A stretch of 64,000 bases of DNA from Linnemannia elongata (GCA_036320915.1 JAXBDG010000014.1:1364001-1428000); one strand, 5' to 3'; numbered from the stretch's first letter, positions 10,166-22,287 are shown. Notes: a model not told the origin generated them from the letters alone. Numbers and translations are program-made.

Positions 10166-13100
10166 ACAGCGCACCGCCGATGCCGATTCCGTGGGAGCAG
10201 GACAGTGTCGCATAAGGGGTCGTTCCAGATCTTAAGGGCAGCCCAGGAACGCTCGCACAGTATGGATTCCAGAGAACCGCTCGTATGGCACGTCTTTTTA
10301 AAACAACACCTGTCCATCTAGCGACCCTGGATTTCTGTGAAGCGGCAAGTCATGTCTCGTCTTTCTAAACCAACAAGCTAGACCCCCCATCAAATCTAAA
10401 GCTCGACTTCATCACAGGAGGCCTGGCAGACACCATCTTTTAGACCAGGGCACTGCGCTTAGTGCGCACTTCTGGTCCTCTGCTCTCTCGCAGACCATAG
10501 GAGCTTTGTATGATGATGAACCCTAGGACAGCTTATCAAGCCTGTCTGTTGTTTCGATTGCTGTAGCCGCGACAAATCACTGTGCTATCTGAAGTGCAGT
10601 CTGAGTCCATCAGACCGAGAACAGCCCTCTAAGCACAGGACGGATGATATGAGTTTCAAGTTATTTCCTTGTCTTCAATGACGATTCAATTTGGTGGCAC
10701 CAGTGGTAAGCTTATTTGTGTACGTTGGATTCAGACAAGTGAACACGCTCTTTTCATCGTATACGGATGCGACTATATTAATCGAATACTGCAACTACTT
10801 TACACGGAGGTACTTAATACCCTCTTGAGGGAATTTTTAAATGCAACTTGCGGTTGTCCATATCATCCAACTTTTTTAAAATTTATCTATTCATCAACAA
10901 GCAAAACATAGTAAGCAATACATCCTTTTGCTGTATATGGTTATGCTTATGATACAACATTCTTGTCTGCGCGGTGGTATTCAAGGTGCTTCAGCTTTAT
11001 AGTTGCAGAGGTCATCAGCAAACTACAGGCTGAGGATATATCAGAGTGCACATATTGTTAGTTTCAATTCGTCATGTAAGCTGCACAGTAGGCAACTGGC
11101 GATTCTATGGAGCCGACGAGAAGGTAATGGACATGTTATTTTATAATTTTAAAAAAATATATGCTATATGCTTTGGGTCTGAAAGGTTTCCTTGGTTGTT
11201 GACATCCCAGATGAAAGGCGATGCTGAATGTCATGACGGCTAATATCCCCCATACCATTCCAGTTGAGCAAAAGTCGGACGCAGCAGCAGCAAGGCAAAA
11301 AAAAAAAAAAAAAAAAAAAAAGCGAAGTGCTCTCGTTTTTTTTCTTTGAGAGAGAGAGAGAGAGAAGAGAAACAATGAGAGCTGAAAGGATGACAGACTC
11401 ACTCGCATATGCTTTTTGTTTTTTGTTTTTTAATGGGCGCCACGATTGTATTTCACTCTCAGGCCACTACTCGCAGTGGAGGTCGAGGTGTACATTCGTA
11501 CTCCATCCCCTCTCCATTGCACAAAATCCTTCTCCAAGGTCATCTTCCACCAACACAAACATGAGCAACAACAACAACAACAAACATCGATAGGAAACTC
11601 AAATAAAGACGCGATGATGAGGATATCATAGTAAAAAGAAGGGGCCAGGCCTCTTCAAATCCCTTATTTCCCCCTTCGGACGCCTACTTTGCAATCCAGA
11701 TCTACTCGCCTCGTTAAAGTAGATTCCTCCTCCTCTTTGCAAAGCACATGCTCAACGTACAATTTTAAGAGTGACACACCCCCTTCACCCTGCGCCCGCT
11801 TGGATCCTCTTTCGCAGAGCTCACCAATCATTCATCTCCTCGCCTTCCTTTTTCTCTCACCAACGGTGTACGGTGTTGGATGTGGAGAAAACTATCAGGC
11901 AATTAAAAAGCAACTCGTTCCTTTTGTGGTTTGTTTTTGTTTGCCCAAACCACGGCCCATCTTGTGCGCCTGAGTATGTTCACTCTAACCGCCTATGGCA
12001 GTTTCTTGCACACACACATACGCACCCAAATTCCCACCTTTTTACTTCTTGCCACAATTTTAACGGCTGTTGAGGCTTGGATGTTTGCTGAAAGAAGAAG
12101 CAACGAGATTTTTGCTTTTTTTCATTTTTTTCTGCATTCATTTTAGAGTAGCTTCGGACTCCAAAGGAGGTGGTGCCAAAAAATTATCATAAGAAGATAT
12201 CGCCCGTCCGTCTGGAATCTCGCGGCGGGCCACAGGACTACTGACAAGAAAGTGGAGAAAAGAAGGAAGAAGTCAGGCCATTAATGCACCTTCTGGAGAA
12301 GGAAAGACACTTTATGGTTAAAAAGAAAACTTTGTTGCTGTTGTTTTGTTTTGAGAGCCGAATGCTGCCAAGGGATAACCTTCTCTTTCTTCTTCGTTCT
12401 CGTATGAAAGGAGCACCGAGCAAATGCGATACACAACAACCAAAAACCATGAACCCACATAGTCGTCCAAGTTGTCTCTAGGAGCTAGGCGTTGTCTATT
12501 AACCATAGTTTACGCCGAACACAACAAATACATACAAAAAGGATATCGTAAACAAAGAGACCCCCTCGAGTTGTGTGTCCAGGTGCCTTTTGTTGATTAT
12601 TGTAGACATAACTCACGGGCATTATTTTGGAGGGAGAGGAGCCGTATTACTGATTTGTCATGAGCAAGTGAGTGAAGAGGACGGTAGGGGTTCTATCTCC
12701 TTTTTGCACCTTTCGGTCACTCGTTTTTCTTTGTGTTGTCTTTGGCCTAGGAAAGAGCAAAGTCTCTCTCCTTTTCTCTATCTCCTTGTAGACCATCAGA
12801 CCTGCTCCAAGCTTTTGCATTGACCAAAAAAGGCGTGGCGTGGGCGCGAGACCGTGTGCAAGGGGGTTCTCCTCAGACTGAAAGTAAGAAGGAAAAAAAG
12901 CGGCAGAAAAGTCATTCATAAGCATTAGTTGGTCGGCTGCTGTTCCTTCACTTCCTCTCGTCTATCCCCGATGGTATTTTTTTGAGAGCTTCCAAGTGAC
13001 AGGGAGGGAGGAGAAGAAAGAGGAGAGAGTGTGTGGTTGTGGAGCAAGCGCGTGCTGAATTAGCTGGGTTTTGAAATGTTGAATGGGGGGAGAAGAAGAA

Positions 13101-13978
13101 GCGTTGGGTGGGTGAATGTGGTGGAGGGAGGGAGGGGGGATAATGGGAAATGACGAACCGTGAAATATGCAAAATAATCATAAAGTGAGAGGGCGTTGCG
13201 TTCGTTGTTGTTATTGTGTGTTGCGATGCGATGTTTTATTTATGAATTGGCAATACAAAATAAACAATTATCATCAACAACCACTCGCCTTTCGGTTGAG
13301 AAAGACGGTTGGAGGAGGGATATGAAAGAGAAAAAGAGACGAGACGAGGTCTGAGAGGCAACGAGGAGGAGAAGAAGTAAAGAGAGTGTGTATAGTGACA
13401 GACAGAGTTTTGAATTAAAATAACAAGCATCCTCAATCGACATCCAAGGCAGCAGCAGCGAAGCAAGACATTGAATGAAGAAAAGCTTTGACCGTTGGAT
13501 AAGTGAAGGAAGGATGCATCCAGGTCGGGTAAGTTGCTTTTTTTCGTATGTCTGCTCTCAATCGGGATTGTTATTGACATGATGCCAGTTTGTCTTTGTC
13601 AAGACAACAAGTGAAGGTGAGCAAGAGAGACGGAGACAGAGAGAGAACTAGAGAGTGCGACGACAATCGTGCTCTCCCCTCTTCCTTCCCTCATGGGAGT
13701 CCAATGCAGTCCGACAGAGACATGACCTTTGCAGCATTTGTACCTCACTCACCCGAACTCTCTTTTTGGTGCTCTTACTCTTCTCTTCCTTCTATTTCTT
13801 TTTTCTCTTCCTCTTTCCCTCTTCCTTTTTCTCTCTTTTCTCTTCTTCTTCATCCATCTCACACGATCCATTCCCCCTCCTTACCTTCTCTCACCCTCCA
13901 TCTCTCCCACCCACCCCCATTGTTCATTAACTCCTTTCCCACCATCCCTACTCCCTCCACATTCACAACTCTCTCATC
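10166..13978. other. Gene-poor stretch of about 3.8 kb
   Basis: I see no supported gene. It contains an AT-rich part (10660-11200), a 25-nt poly(A) at 11297-11321 followed by a GA dinucleotide run at about 11347-11368, scattered A- or T-rich repeats, and purine-rich DNA at 12950-13400. The last 200 bp (13780-13978) are strongly C/T-rich and are probably the leader of the secreted-protein gene that follows. Confidence 0.5.
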
Positions 13979-15323
13979 ATGCGTACCTCCACAGCCCTTC
14001 TTGCCACCTTCCTCGTCGCCGTCGCCACCGTCTCGGCTCAGGATGCTTCCACCCAGCCCGAGGCCCCCCTCCCTTGCTATGATCAGACCTGCTCTCCCTT
14101 GATCAGTGCCCTCGCCGAGTGCCAGATCACCATCGACTCTTCCACCGGCAACATCAACTTCCCCGTCACTGCCGACACCTCTGGCACCACTGACAAGTGC
14201 CTCTGCAAGCAGTCCATCGTCGACGCATACGGTAATCCTTCTGCTTCATAATATCAACAATAACAAAGGGAATCTCATTCCTTTTCACATCGCTACTTTT
14301 TTTTTTTTTTTTCGCTTTCGTGTTCCCTTCCTTCCCTCTTTCTTTTTTACACATACGCTCCTATCATTGGCATGCCGCCTTTTTTTCAGGCACCATCACC
14401 AGCAAAGAGAGACAAACAAGAGTAGAGATATATGCGCTTAAATATCAGCCCATTTCTGACACCCGTCCACTCAGGCACGAGGAAACGGTCCTTCCTTTCT
14501 CCCTCTTCCCCATCCACACCTCCCCTTCGACACACACACGCTCGTCTGGTTCCAAATTAATCGCCACTTCAACTCTCTCAACCCTTCCCCGCCTGCACCT
14601 GTTGTTCGTACACATACAACACCACAGCTACGACGCTCTCTATTCACCGATGGACCCTTGGATCGCCATATACGCAACGACTGGAAAGTCATTTCCTTTT
14701 CTCAACTCCATGTCTCCATGTTCACTTTCTCTATCGTGAAGAGAATAAAGTATCTGAAGCGACCCTGTTAATTGGTCGGGCAAGGCGCAGTCCAGGACGC
14801 GCTAAACAGACACTTGGTCGGCCCCGTTGTTTACTCTTCTCTCCAGAAACAAGTGGCGTCCAGATGGACAACAAAAACATGCCCCACACTCCACCAGTCC
14901 ATTGCAGGATAGATCATCACTTCTCTTTGTTCTCTCTCCTTGCCACGGCCTTTCTTTTCGCACCATCTCCATCCATCCTGGACCTCCTTTTCAGCCATTG
15001 TCTTGATGGGCTTAACAATCCAATTGAACCAAGCAATCTACAATCTACGATATAAGAAAAAACAAAGCAACTGTCGATCTAACGCTGACGTTCTTCTATC
15101 TCCACGCGAAAATATAGATCCTTGCTACACTTGCGGTGCCCAGGCCTCCAAGATCCAGGAGCGCTTCTCGACCTTGAGCTTGGTCAACTCGTGCAATGCC
15201 AACTTTGGCGCCAACACTGTTGTCATGCCTGGCAAGCCCTCGTCGGCTTCGTCCGTCCGTGCTGGCTCCCTTGCTGCCACCGCCGTCGCTGTCGCCTCGG
15301 TTGCCTTCATGGTCCTCGCCTAA
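13979..15323 (+). CDS. Small secreted cysteine-containing protein, probably GPI-anchored
   Basis: Two exons, 13979-14231 and 15118-15323, join in phase to give 152 residues. Residues 1-20 form a clear signal peptide (MRTSTALLATFLVAVATVSA). The mature part has about eight cysteines spaced as CYDQTC, then C, CLC, CYTC and a final C, which suggests paired disulphides. It ends with a Ser-rich stretch and a hydrophobic tail (ATAVAVASVAFMVLA), the usual signal for a GPI anchor. Cell-wall or plasma-membrane location is inferred. It resembles small Cys-rich fungal surface proteins but lacks an obvious CFEM consensus. The intron (GTAATC...ATATAG, 886 nt) is far longer than others in this window. Codon use is strongly C-biased, suggesting high expression. 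Confidence 0.8.
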
Positions 15324-17502
15324 GCTATCTTACCGTTGGATATAAAAAGCACATCATCACTACGCCCTCTACCTTTTACCTTACCTTATCTACCCTTTTA
15401 TTAATGAGCATGGAGAAACAGAGACCCTTCCTCCCACCTACCACAACCACCACCGTGATGGATCACAATCATGGGTGACCTTTCATCTTTTTTATTCTTC
15501 ATCTTTTTCTTTTATAAAGGCGACTTTCTCTGACGACTTTATGCTGAAGCCAAGCAATAGCGGTTTTCGAGTCCACTGTGGAGCATGGATGGATTCCCGT
15601 TGTTTGCTCTGTAGCCAGCTGACGAAAGAGTAGCAAGAGATAGTAACGAAACACTAAGAGACAAAGAAATGAAATAGTAAAGGAAGATGAACCTGTACAA
15701 ACAAGCAACAAACATGCCTGAGCAAAGAAATTTATGGTAGTGAGGCGATTGAAGGTTAATACTAGTGCGCATTCTTGGTTCTATGGACGGTTCGATCGAT
15801 CTCTTGTATGTAATGACGCTTTATGCGTGGTAATGAACAAGGATGCGTATGCCAATACAAACCTCATGAGTTTTAGTGGCACCCATCAACTTTCATCCCT
15901 TGGACCACCATTTGGATCCAAACAAGCTCATGGTAGACTTGGGCAAGCAATTATCCACATCCCCACCTGTGGACACTCTCACTCCGCTCTTTATGCCTTC
16001 CGCCTCCACGCTGGATTGAAGAACCGACAAGGAAAAGACCGAGACCGCTCAAGAGGCATGGCTCACTTCATCCTCTTCCTTTTAGAGTTGAGACACTTAC
16101 CTTACGCCCTTCTGGCTGGCCACCACAGGTACTTTGGATAACTCTGGAGAAAAAAGAGAGTGTTTCTCTTCTGCTCACTAAAGCATCTTTTTTTCGATCG
16201 GTAAACAGTAACCTACACTCTCTACTTGTACCCCTAGATCTTCTGCGACGAACAAGCGCCTTTTATTTAAACTACTACCTGCCCTTTCTCTCTATAAAGG
16301 GCAGGAAGAAAAAAAGCTTCCCTGCTATAACTTGCCGCGGATATGCGTAGTCATTGTTCTACCGCAGAAAGGGCGAAATGGCGGCTCCTTACCCTAGCGA
16401 ACAAATTCACCAACCCATACCTGTAGATCTGTTTATATAAACAACGCACCTCTCGCCCTTTTTCCCAAAATGTACTTCTTTTCCTACGCTCCTTGTGTCA
16501 AGTTTGCAAGGCTAAACGTACTTCAATTATGCCATGCGTACCCCTCTTATGTATTAAAGGAGCCCCCTCCCCTGGGTTTATTTTCTCTTTCATCCTCTGT
16601 CCAGGCGTTGGGACTGGGGCTGGGACCCCCCTCCCCTATCGCCTTCCTGGCAATTGAACACATGTTAAGGTACCTTCAGCATGGTATCGATTAGTCACTT
16701 TGGGTGCGCCCTAAGGTATATGAGCAAGAGCAGGAGGGGTTCATCGTTCATCGATTTTGATGTTCGATTGCTCTAGTGTTTGGAAGTTGAACAAAAACCC
16801 TTGCTGAGCAATGTGTGATTCATCGAAGGATTGTCCCTGCATTTTGTTTGATTGTTTTGTTCGCATTGTTGGCCGTTGGGAGGAGACATGAAGACACGCG
16901 TTTGAACCACGGACCGATGGTCAACGGTGCTTCTCTCTCTCTTTAATTGCTTCCAATTAACCCCCTCCCATCTCAGCGCAAACCCTTGAACTTTTTTTTT
17001 GTTATCCCTTGTTCGTGGCGTAACACTGTGGCGGCCTGCCCACAAACTGGCAAAAGAAAAAATACCTCATTAGTTCACACACTTCACCAGGGTCATCAAC
17101 ATTGTACAATAGCCATTACATTTAGCCCATGTCGTGCTTTTTATGAGCATCCTTTTATTTCTTACCCTCGACACAAACACGCTTATGAGAGGTACATGTT
17201 AAAAAGGATTAGCAACACACGTTTATTTGCGTTGGGTGTTTGTGTGAAAAATACGCAGGCAGGGCTCACACTTCTTTCAGGAACACTTCTGTACCTTACA
17301 CTACCTGGGAAATTGGCAATCAAATAAACAAACAATCGCATTTGTTTATTATGCCAGGGAACATTAGTCCCCTTTTTTCTCGCTCATTTTGCTTGTAACT
17401 GACATAGGATCATTGAAAGAGAAAGAATGAGAGAGGGCGAAAGTGAAAGAGAGAGAGAGATACGATGTGTGGGTACTATCGAATGAACCCTGGAGAGTCG
17501 GC
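15324..17502. other. Intergenic, no gene recognised
   Basis: About 2.2 kb between the two secreted-protein genes. Open frames here (for example 15734-16141) lack protein-like composition. It holds one short perfect inverted repeat at 16279-16304, and the 3' part is probably the promoter of the carboxypeptidase gene. Confidence 0.5.
16279..16304. repeat. Short perfect inverted repeat
   Basis: CTGCCCTTT is followed, after 8 nt, by its exact complement AAAGGGCAG. It could form a 9-bp hairpin. No gene adjoins it and no function is claimed. Confidence 0.5.
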
Positions 17503-17509
17503 TATATAA
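17503..17509 (+). promoter_or_regulatory. TATA box of the carboxypeptidase gene
   Basis: TATATAA lies 114 bp before the ATG, a distance that fits a fungal core promoter followed by a pyrimidine-rich start region (ACTCTTTTTTCTTCTT). Confidence 0.55.
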
Positions 17510-17572
17510 CCACCCTGGTCGCCCACTTGCTTTTCGCTTAACTCATCTCCACTCTTTTTTCTTCTTACCCAT

Positions 17573-17575
17573 CAC

Positions 17576-17612
<37 letters not shown>

Positions 17613-17614
17613 TA
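17573..17614 (+). repeat. (CACATA)7 microsatellite in the 5' leader
   Basis: Seven perfect 6-bp units end 8 bp before the start codon of the carboxypeptidase gene, so they are probably transcribed in its 5' untranslated region. Confidence 0.9.
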
Positions 17615-17622
17615 GTTCAAAG

Positions 17623-19447
17623 ATGAAGATTTCATTGTTCTCCCTCTCGGCTGTAGTCGCGCTGACCATCGCCTTCACACCCTCCCTTTCCTCAGCCGCC
17701 CCATCTTCACCTCTACCCATCCCACCCATCGACCGACGCCCTCACAGCGACAACGGCGCCTCCGCCTCTGCAGCCCCATCTTCACCTCTCCCCATCCCAC
17801 CCATCGACCGACGCCCTCACAGCGACAACGGCGCCTCCGCCTCTGCAGCTTATGCTTCCGCCTCTGCAGCCCCTTCTGATATTGTCTCCTTCAAGAACGA
17901 CCGCGTCGTCCGGATCAATATCCAAACCGAATCCGACCTAAAGACCCTCACCGATAGTGAACGCACTCTCGAGTTGGACTACTTCACCCACTCCAAGGGC
18001 ATCGGCGGTACCATTGATATCCGCGTCCCCGCAAAATCCTTCAAATCCTTCCAAGCCCTCCATCTGAACTATACGACGGTTGTGGAAGACCTCCAGGGGA
18101 TGATTGATGAAGAGGCCCAGAAGAATGGAGAGTATTTAGAGCAGGTTTGGGGGGCGTCTGTGCAACAGGTCCAGAACTCTCTCCGCCTCAACCGAGGAGG
18201 TCATGGGAGTAGGGAGGAGGAAGAGAGCCAGATCTATGCGTCACCTATGGCGGCTGATGCGTGGTTCCAAGGGTACCATTCGTATGCGGACCATGTGAAG
18301 TGGTTGAATGCTCAAGTGAAAGGAAGTAAAGGCAAGGCCAAGGCATTCAGTGCTGGCAAGAGCTTTGAGGGTCGTCCTCAGGCGGGGATTCGGTTGGGCA
18401 CGGGAAAGAAGCATATTGTCTTCCATGGGACTCAGCATGCGCGCGAGTGGGTCACTACCATGACCGTCGAGTAAGTCTCTACCCTCTTGCTGGTCTTTTC
18501 TTTTTTTTTTTGCCTTTCATTTCATAAGACGTAAAGAGGGGAATGCTGATCGCACCACGTTTCATTTATCTTCGCCTAATTCTACGAATAGGTATATGAT
18601 CTCACAGTTGCTGAATAGCAAGGACAAGAAGGTGGCCGGGTACTTGAAAAAGTACACGTTCCACATCATCCCGATCATGAACCCAGATGGATTTGTTGTG
18701 TCCCAGACGTCCAACCGTATGCACCGAAAGAACACTCAGCCCAACCCTGGCAGCCGCTGCCTCGGCACCGACAGTACGTTCTTTTGTCCTTTTTTGTACC
18801 CTTTCTTTTTCATCGTCCTTTCAATTTCTCCTCTTTTATTCTTTGTTCTACAATGATGTCAAGTCTCCGCATCATCATCAAAGGTATTAACCAGCGCCGT
18901 TTTACTTCCTTCACTCCGTGTATCCTCCTATTCCTCATCATCCGTCATAACAGTCAACAGAAACTGGGACAGCCATTTCGGACAAGGAGGAAGCTCCAAA
19001 GACCCCTGCGCAGACGACTACATGGGCCCACGCGCATTCTCAACCCCAGAAGCAACCAACATCGCCCGCTACCTCCGCTCCCTCCCCAACGTAGCCGCCT
19101 ACCTTGACATCCACTCCTTCTCCCAACTCTGGATGGTCCCCTTTGGCTACTCCTCCACCCGTCCGGGCACCTATGCATACATGGACGGATTGGCTGAAAA
19201 GGCTGTCAATGCTCTTGCAAAGGTTCATGGAACGCGGTTTAGACACGGAGATATTTTCCATACGATCTACCAGAGCTCGGGAACGAGTGTTGATTATGCG
19301 TATGAGGTTGCCAAGGCTGGCGTGGCGATGGCAGTCGAGTTGAGGGATACTGGACGGAATGGGTTTATGTTGCCTGCGGAGCAGATCTTGCCGACTGGCG
19401 AGGAGACTTGGGCAGCCCTTTCAGCTATCCTTGACAACATGAAGTAA
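17623..19447 (+). CDS. Secreted M14 zinc metallocarboxypeptidase
   Basis: Exons 17623-18470, 18592-18773 and 18954-19447 give 507 residues. An N-terminal signal peptide (about 24 residues) precedes a proline-rich segment in which 25 residues are duplicated, then a propeptide. The peptidase domain carries the M14 zinc motif HARE (H272, E275). It also has NPDG with a following RMHRKN, TDINRNWD, the third zinc ligand in LDIHS (H397) and the catalytic glutamate in AVELRD (about E472). All key residues of carboxypeptidase A-type enzymes are present, so it should be an active extracellular enzyme removing C-terminal residues from peptides after propeptide cleavage. Two introns interrupt conserved blocks and are needed to keep NRNW in frame. 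An AATAAA-like signal lies near 19534. Confidence 0.93.
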
Positions 19448-20579
19448 AAGAGAAGGGGTAACATCAGTGGAAAGTATGTCGCCAACTTGTAATGGTCCTT
19501 CTCCCCCAGTTGCATCACCCTCTCCCCGTGATGAAATAAAGACTTCTCTACACTTTTGCCGTAGGACTCCGTCGTATTTAGGAGTTTTTCTGATGTGTGC
19601 TCAACAAACGGGTCAACGGCCACCTTCTTTCTCGTCTTCCTCTTTTCATGCAATTTTGACTCCCCCAGTTGCATCAGCCTCTCCCTCAGTTGCATCAGCC
19701 TTTCCCTCAGTTGCATCACCCTCTCCCCCAGTTGCATCACCCTCTCAGTCAAGATTATAATGAGTTGACTTGTACAATATTGTCACAGTATCATAGTCTA
19801 CGCCCTTAATACGCCTCCACTACAACTGATGCGCATTCAACAACGCCTCAGGCCCTGTCGTTTCTCCTGTATAATAAGCATCATCCGTTTCTGCCTCTTG
19901 CTCTTGTCCACCACCCTTCTTCTGCTTCTATTACAAATATGTACTCTTATGTCTTCTTTCCACTCTTCTCAAAAGCTAGATTGCCGCAAAGATCCTTGTC
20001 CCACCAACTTCGCCTTGATCGAGATCGTCGCTCTCGCCTGGTACTTGCTGCTTCTGTGACTTGAGATCCGCGAAGTGTATGATTTTCGACCACATTTCGA
20101 AGCCTCCTTCACAACGATCTCGCCAATCAAGGCATCAACTGCCCTCTGTGCGATTCCATACGCCACTGTGGCCTAGGCGGCATTCACAACGGGAGGAGGA
20201 GAAGAGAATGGTGAGAAAGAAGCTGGGGTTCTTTATTGATCACCACGTCTTAAGGAGTACTGAGTATTTCATTCTCGTGAGGAGGGCCAACAACGTGGCC
20301 CTTTCTGTGAATTCTCGCCTTGCCTCTTCCCTTCTTCGCATTGATCTTTGCGCATACCGAAGTCTTCCCTCCTCTCATTCGAGTTGCATCAACACTGGTC
20401 TCAGTTGCATCGACACAACTCCGTCCCTATTCGCGCGCGTCACGGGCAGGATTCGCATCACTCGCATCACCAGGTGACACGTCGGCTAATTCATCAACTC
20501 CATCACAATGGACGATCAAACGATGGGTAGTTTCAAAGTGCATTCCTGAACGAACCAGAAATCAACCTGTGCCTTTAAG
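19448..20579. other. Intergenic with AGTTGCATC repeats
   Basis: Contains the 3' end of the carboxypeptidase transcript, a 21-bp tandem repeat (separate entry) and two further AGTTGCATC copies near 20382 and 20402. No convincing gene; an ATG at 20508 could begin the coding-like fragment that follows. Confidence 0.45.
19507..19749. repeat. 21-bp tandem repeat containing AGTTGCATC
   Basis: One unit lies at about 19507, then four consecutive units at 19666-19749 of the form CAGTTGCATCAGCCTCTCCC with a few substitutions. The period of 21 keeps all frames open across the array, which explains the repetitive open frames on both strands. Confidence 0.85.
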
Positions 20580-20890
20580 GAACAAGAGGACAACGTACCG
20601 GAGCAGCAACTGCCAGTCATTGCGGTGCCAAGCAATCTATCCATTCCAGAGCCAACTGCGGTGGGCCCAATGCCGACAGTGCGGCAGCATGACGATGCGG
20701 TGCTTCTCAGCTGCAGGCAGACGCATGCTTCTGAAACTGAAAGGCAAAGGACATTGGCCATGGTCAGTGCACTTGAATTGCAGCCCCTTCGCGATGAAAG
20801 ACGCTTACGGATCAGAACAAAATGCTCTGGCCCACTTATCTGTCATCGCCAAACTGTCGGTTGGTCAGGTCAACGTGAGCCCAAACACGC
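20580..20890 (+). pseudogene. Coding-like fragment of unknown family
   Basis: From a TTTAAG acceptor-like site at about 20579, one frame reads a protein-like sequence (beginning EQEDNVPEQQLPVIAV) for some 85 residues. It then runs into TTCGAA-rich repeat DNA without a natural end. A preceding ATG (20508) followed by GTAGTT could be a first exon, but the phases I tried do not join. It may be part of the same mobile element as the TTCGAA-rich terminus. Confidence 0.25.
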
Positions 20891-20896
20891 CTGCCC

Positions 20897-21033
20897 CCGA
20901 ATGCTTCGAATGGTTCGAGTGCTTCGATTACTTCGAATGCTTCGATTGATTCGAATCGGATTCAAGTTTACTTTATTCGAATCGAAATCGAAATAGGCTA
21001 AATTCGATTCGATCAATTCGATTAGGAGCCCTA
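20897..21033. repeat. TTCGAA-rich terminus of a DNA transposon or MITE
   Basis: About 135 bp of clustered CGAATGCTTCGA and ATTCGAAT motifs end, read on the minus strand, with TAGGGCTCCTAATCGAAT. The layout (TAGGG end plus subterminal repeats) copies that of the hAT element at 2676-5394 but with different repeats. I found no matching opposite end, so it may be a single remaining terminus. It cuts off the NOG1 copy. Confidence 0.5.
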
Positions 21034-22287
21034 GCCGCAGTCTTGGGCAATGTGGGGCGGTTCTTGGTGGGCTTGAGACGGGCCTCAATGCGAGTAAGGC
21101 GGGTGTGCTCAGTGATGGCGTTGGCAGTAGCCTCCAAAGCTTCCTCCTCAGAGTCCATCTCCTCGACGTCAGACTTGTAATATCCCTCGGCCTCGAGTCT
21201 CTCCTCCTCGCGCTCGAGCTCATCCTGCTGCTCCTGAATGTCGGCATCGATGAAGTTGGCTACTTTCTTGCCCTCCCAGATCCCAGGAATGACATCGTAC
21301 TTCCACTCGGGGTTCTCCAACAGATATCTCTTCTTGAGATCAACGTTAAACACACCAGCACCACCCTGCTCAACCTCCAAATCGCACTCCAGTCTGATAC
21401 GGTTGGGGTCCTTGGGGTCGTACTTGGCCTTGCTATCGGCTCCAGCGGGGATGAAGGGCAGATGGGGGTTGTCGTCACGGGGCTGGGGCTGGGTCAAGTG
21501 AATCTTGTCGAGAATGTCGTTAATCTTGTGTCTCTTCATCTTGGAGCCAACACGGGCCTGCAAGAGGCGGTTGCAGGCAGACTGCTTGACGTTCATGACC
21601 ACCTTCCTCGGTATAGCAGGACATGCCCATCATCTTGAAGTTGTCATTGTCGAATGTTGTCCAAAAGAGCATGATCCTCGGTGCTGATATCCTCAATCTT
21701 CATGGCGACAATCTTTTTAATGACGAGCATAACTGGCTTGTCGGCAAAGAGGGGCTTGATGCTGTGGAAGAGAGACCTACTCCTTGATGCTGTATCCCCA
21801 ACTCTCCAAGAGATTGATAAAGTAGAGGACGGCGCAACGCAAATGGGCCAGGGCGGTGATCAACTGCATCTCGATGGTGTTGCGGGGTCTCCAGAAGGTG
21901 ATCCAAGATACCGGGGGTATGACTTACCAGCGCAAGTACTTGTAATCCATGTGACCAACAAAGAGTGACTTGGTGGTGAAGGCGTAGGGCTGGACATCAA
22001 CATCGGCACGGGTGATCTTGTTCATGAAGGATGACTTTCTGACATTAGCAGACGAGCAAGGTAAGGGTGTTGGGGTCGATGGAGAGAAGACGGGCCAAAT
22101 GCTGACGAACCTGCTCGAGGTAGGCAAGTGAGTCCTTTTGACGGCACATAATGGTGGCCATTCTTCCGAGGGCAGACTTCTTGAGCTGCTTGCAACAGGT
22201 AGAGCGAGTCACCAAACTTAAGCAAACGAACGTAATCCTTACCGACCTGATCGATCAAGTGGCGAGTGGTGTTCATCTGTCCCAAGC
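21034..22287 (-). pseudogene. Truncated, frameshifted copy of nucleolar GTPase NOG1
   Basis: On the minus strand, pieces in all three frames line up in order with NOG1 (GTPBP4 family, 60S ribosome assembly). The first is [20 protein letters not shown] from 22287. Next, a P-loop region reads [10 protein letters not shown] followed by [20 protein letters not shown] and HMDYKYLRW (to about 21925). Then come fragments of the GTPase core (21700-21906) and a long open part, VKQSACNRLLQARVGSKMKR to about 21040. At least three frame changes occur, including an extra G near 21600, and the P-loop glycine has become arginine. Roughly the first fifth and the last quarter of the protein are missing. NOG1 is essential and normally single-copy, so a working gene should lie elsewhere. 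Confidence 0.9.

Noticed and set aside
13590..14102. 170-codon frame overlapping the start of the GPI-type protein gene
   Set aside because: It is the pyrimidine-rich leader read in another frame; the signal-peptide frame starting at 13979 is far better.
16279..16304. Hairpin as a terminator or regulatory RNA
   Set aside because: A 9-bp inverted repeat alone in AT-rich DNA with no neighbouring gene is not enough for a functional claim; listed only as a repeat.
19294..19752. Minus-strand frame with MQLGERVMQLRER repeats
   Set aside because: Driven by the 21-bp tandem repeat and antisense to the carboxypeptidase gene.
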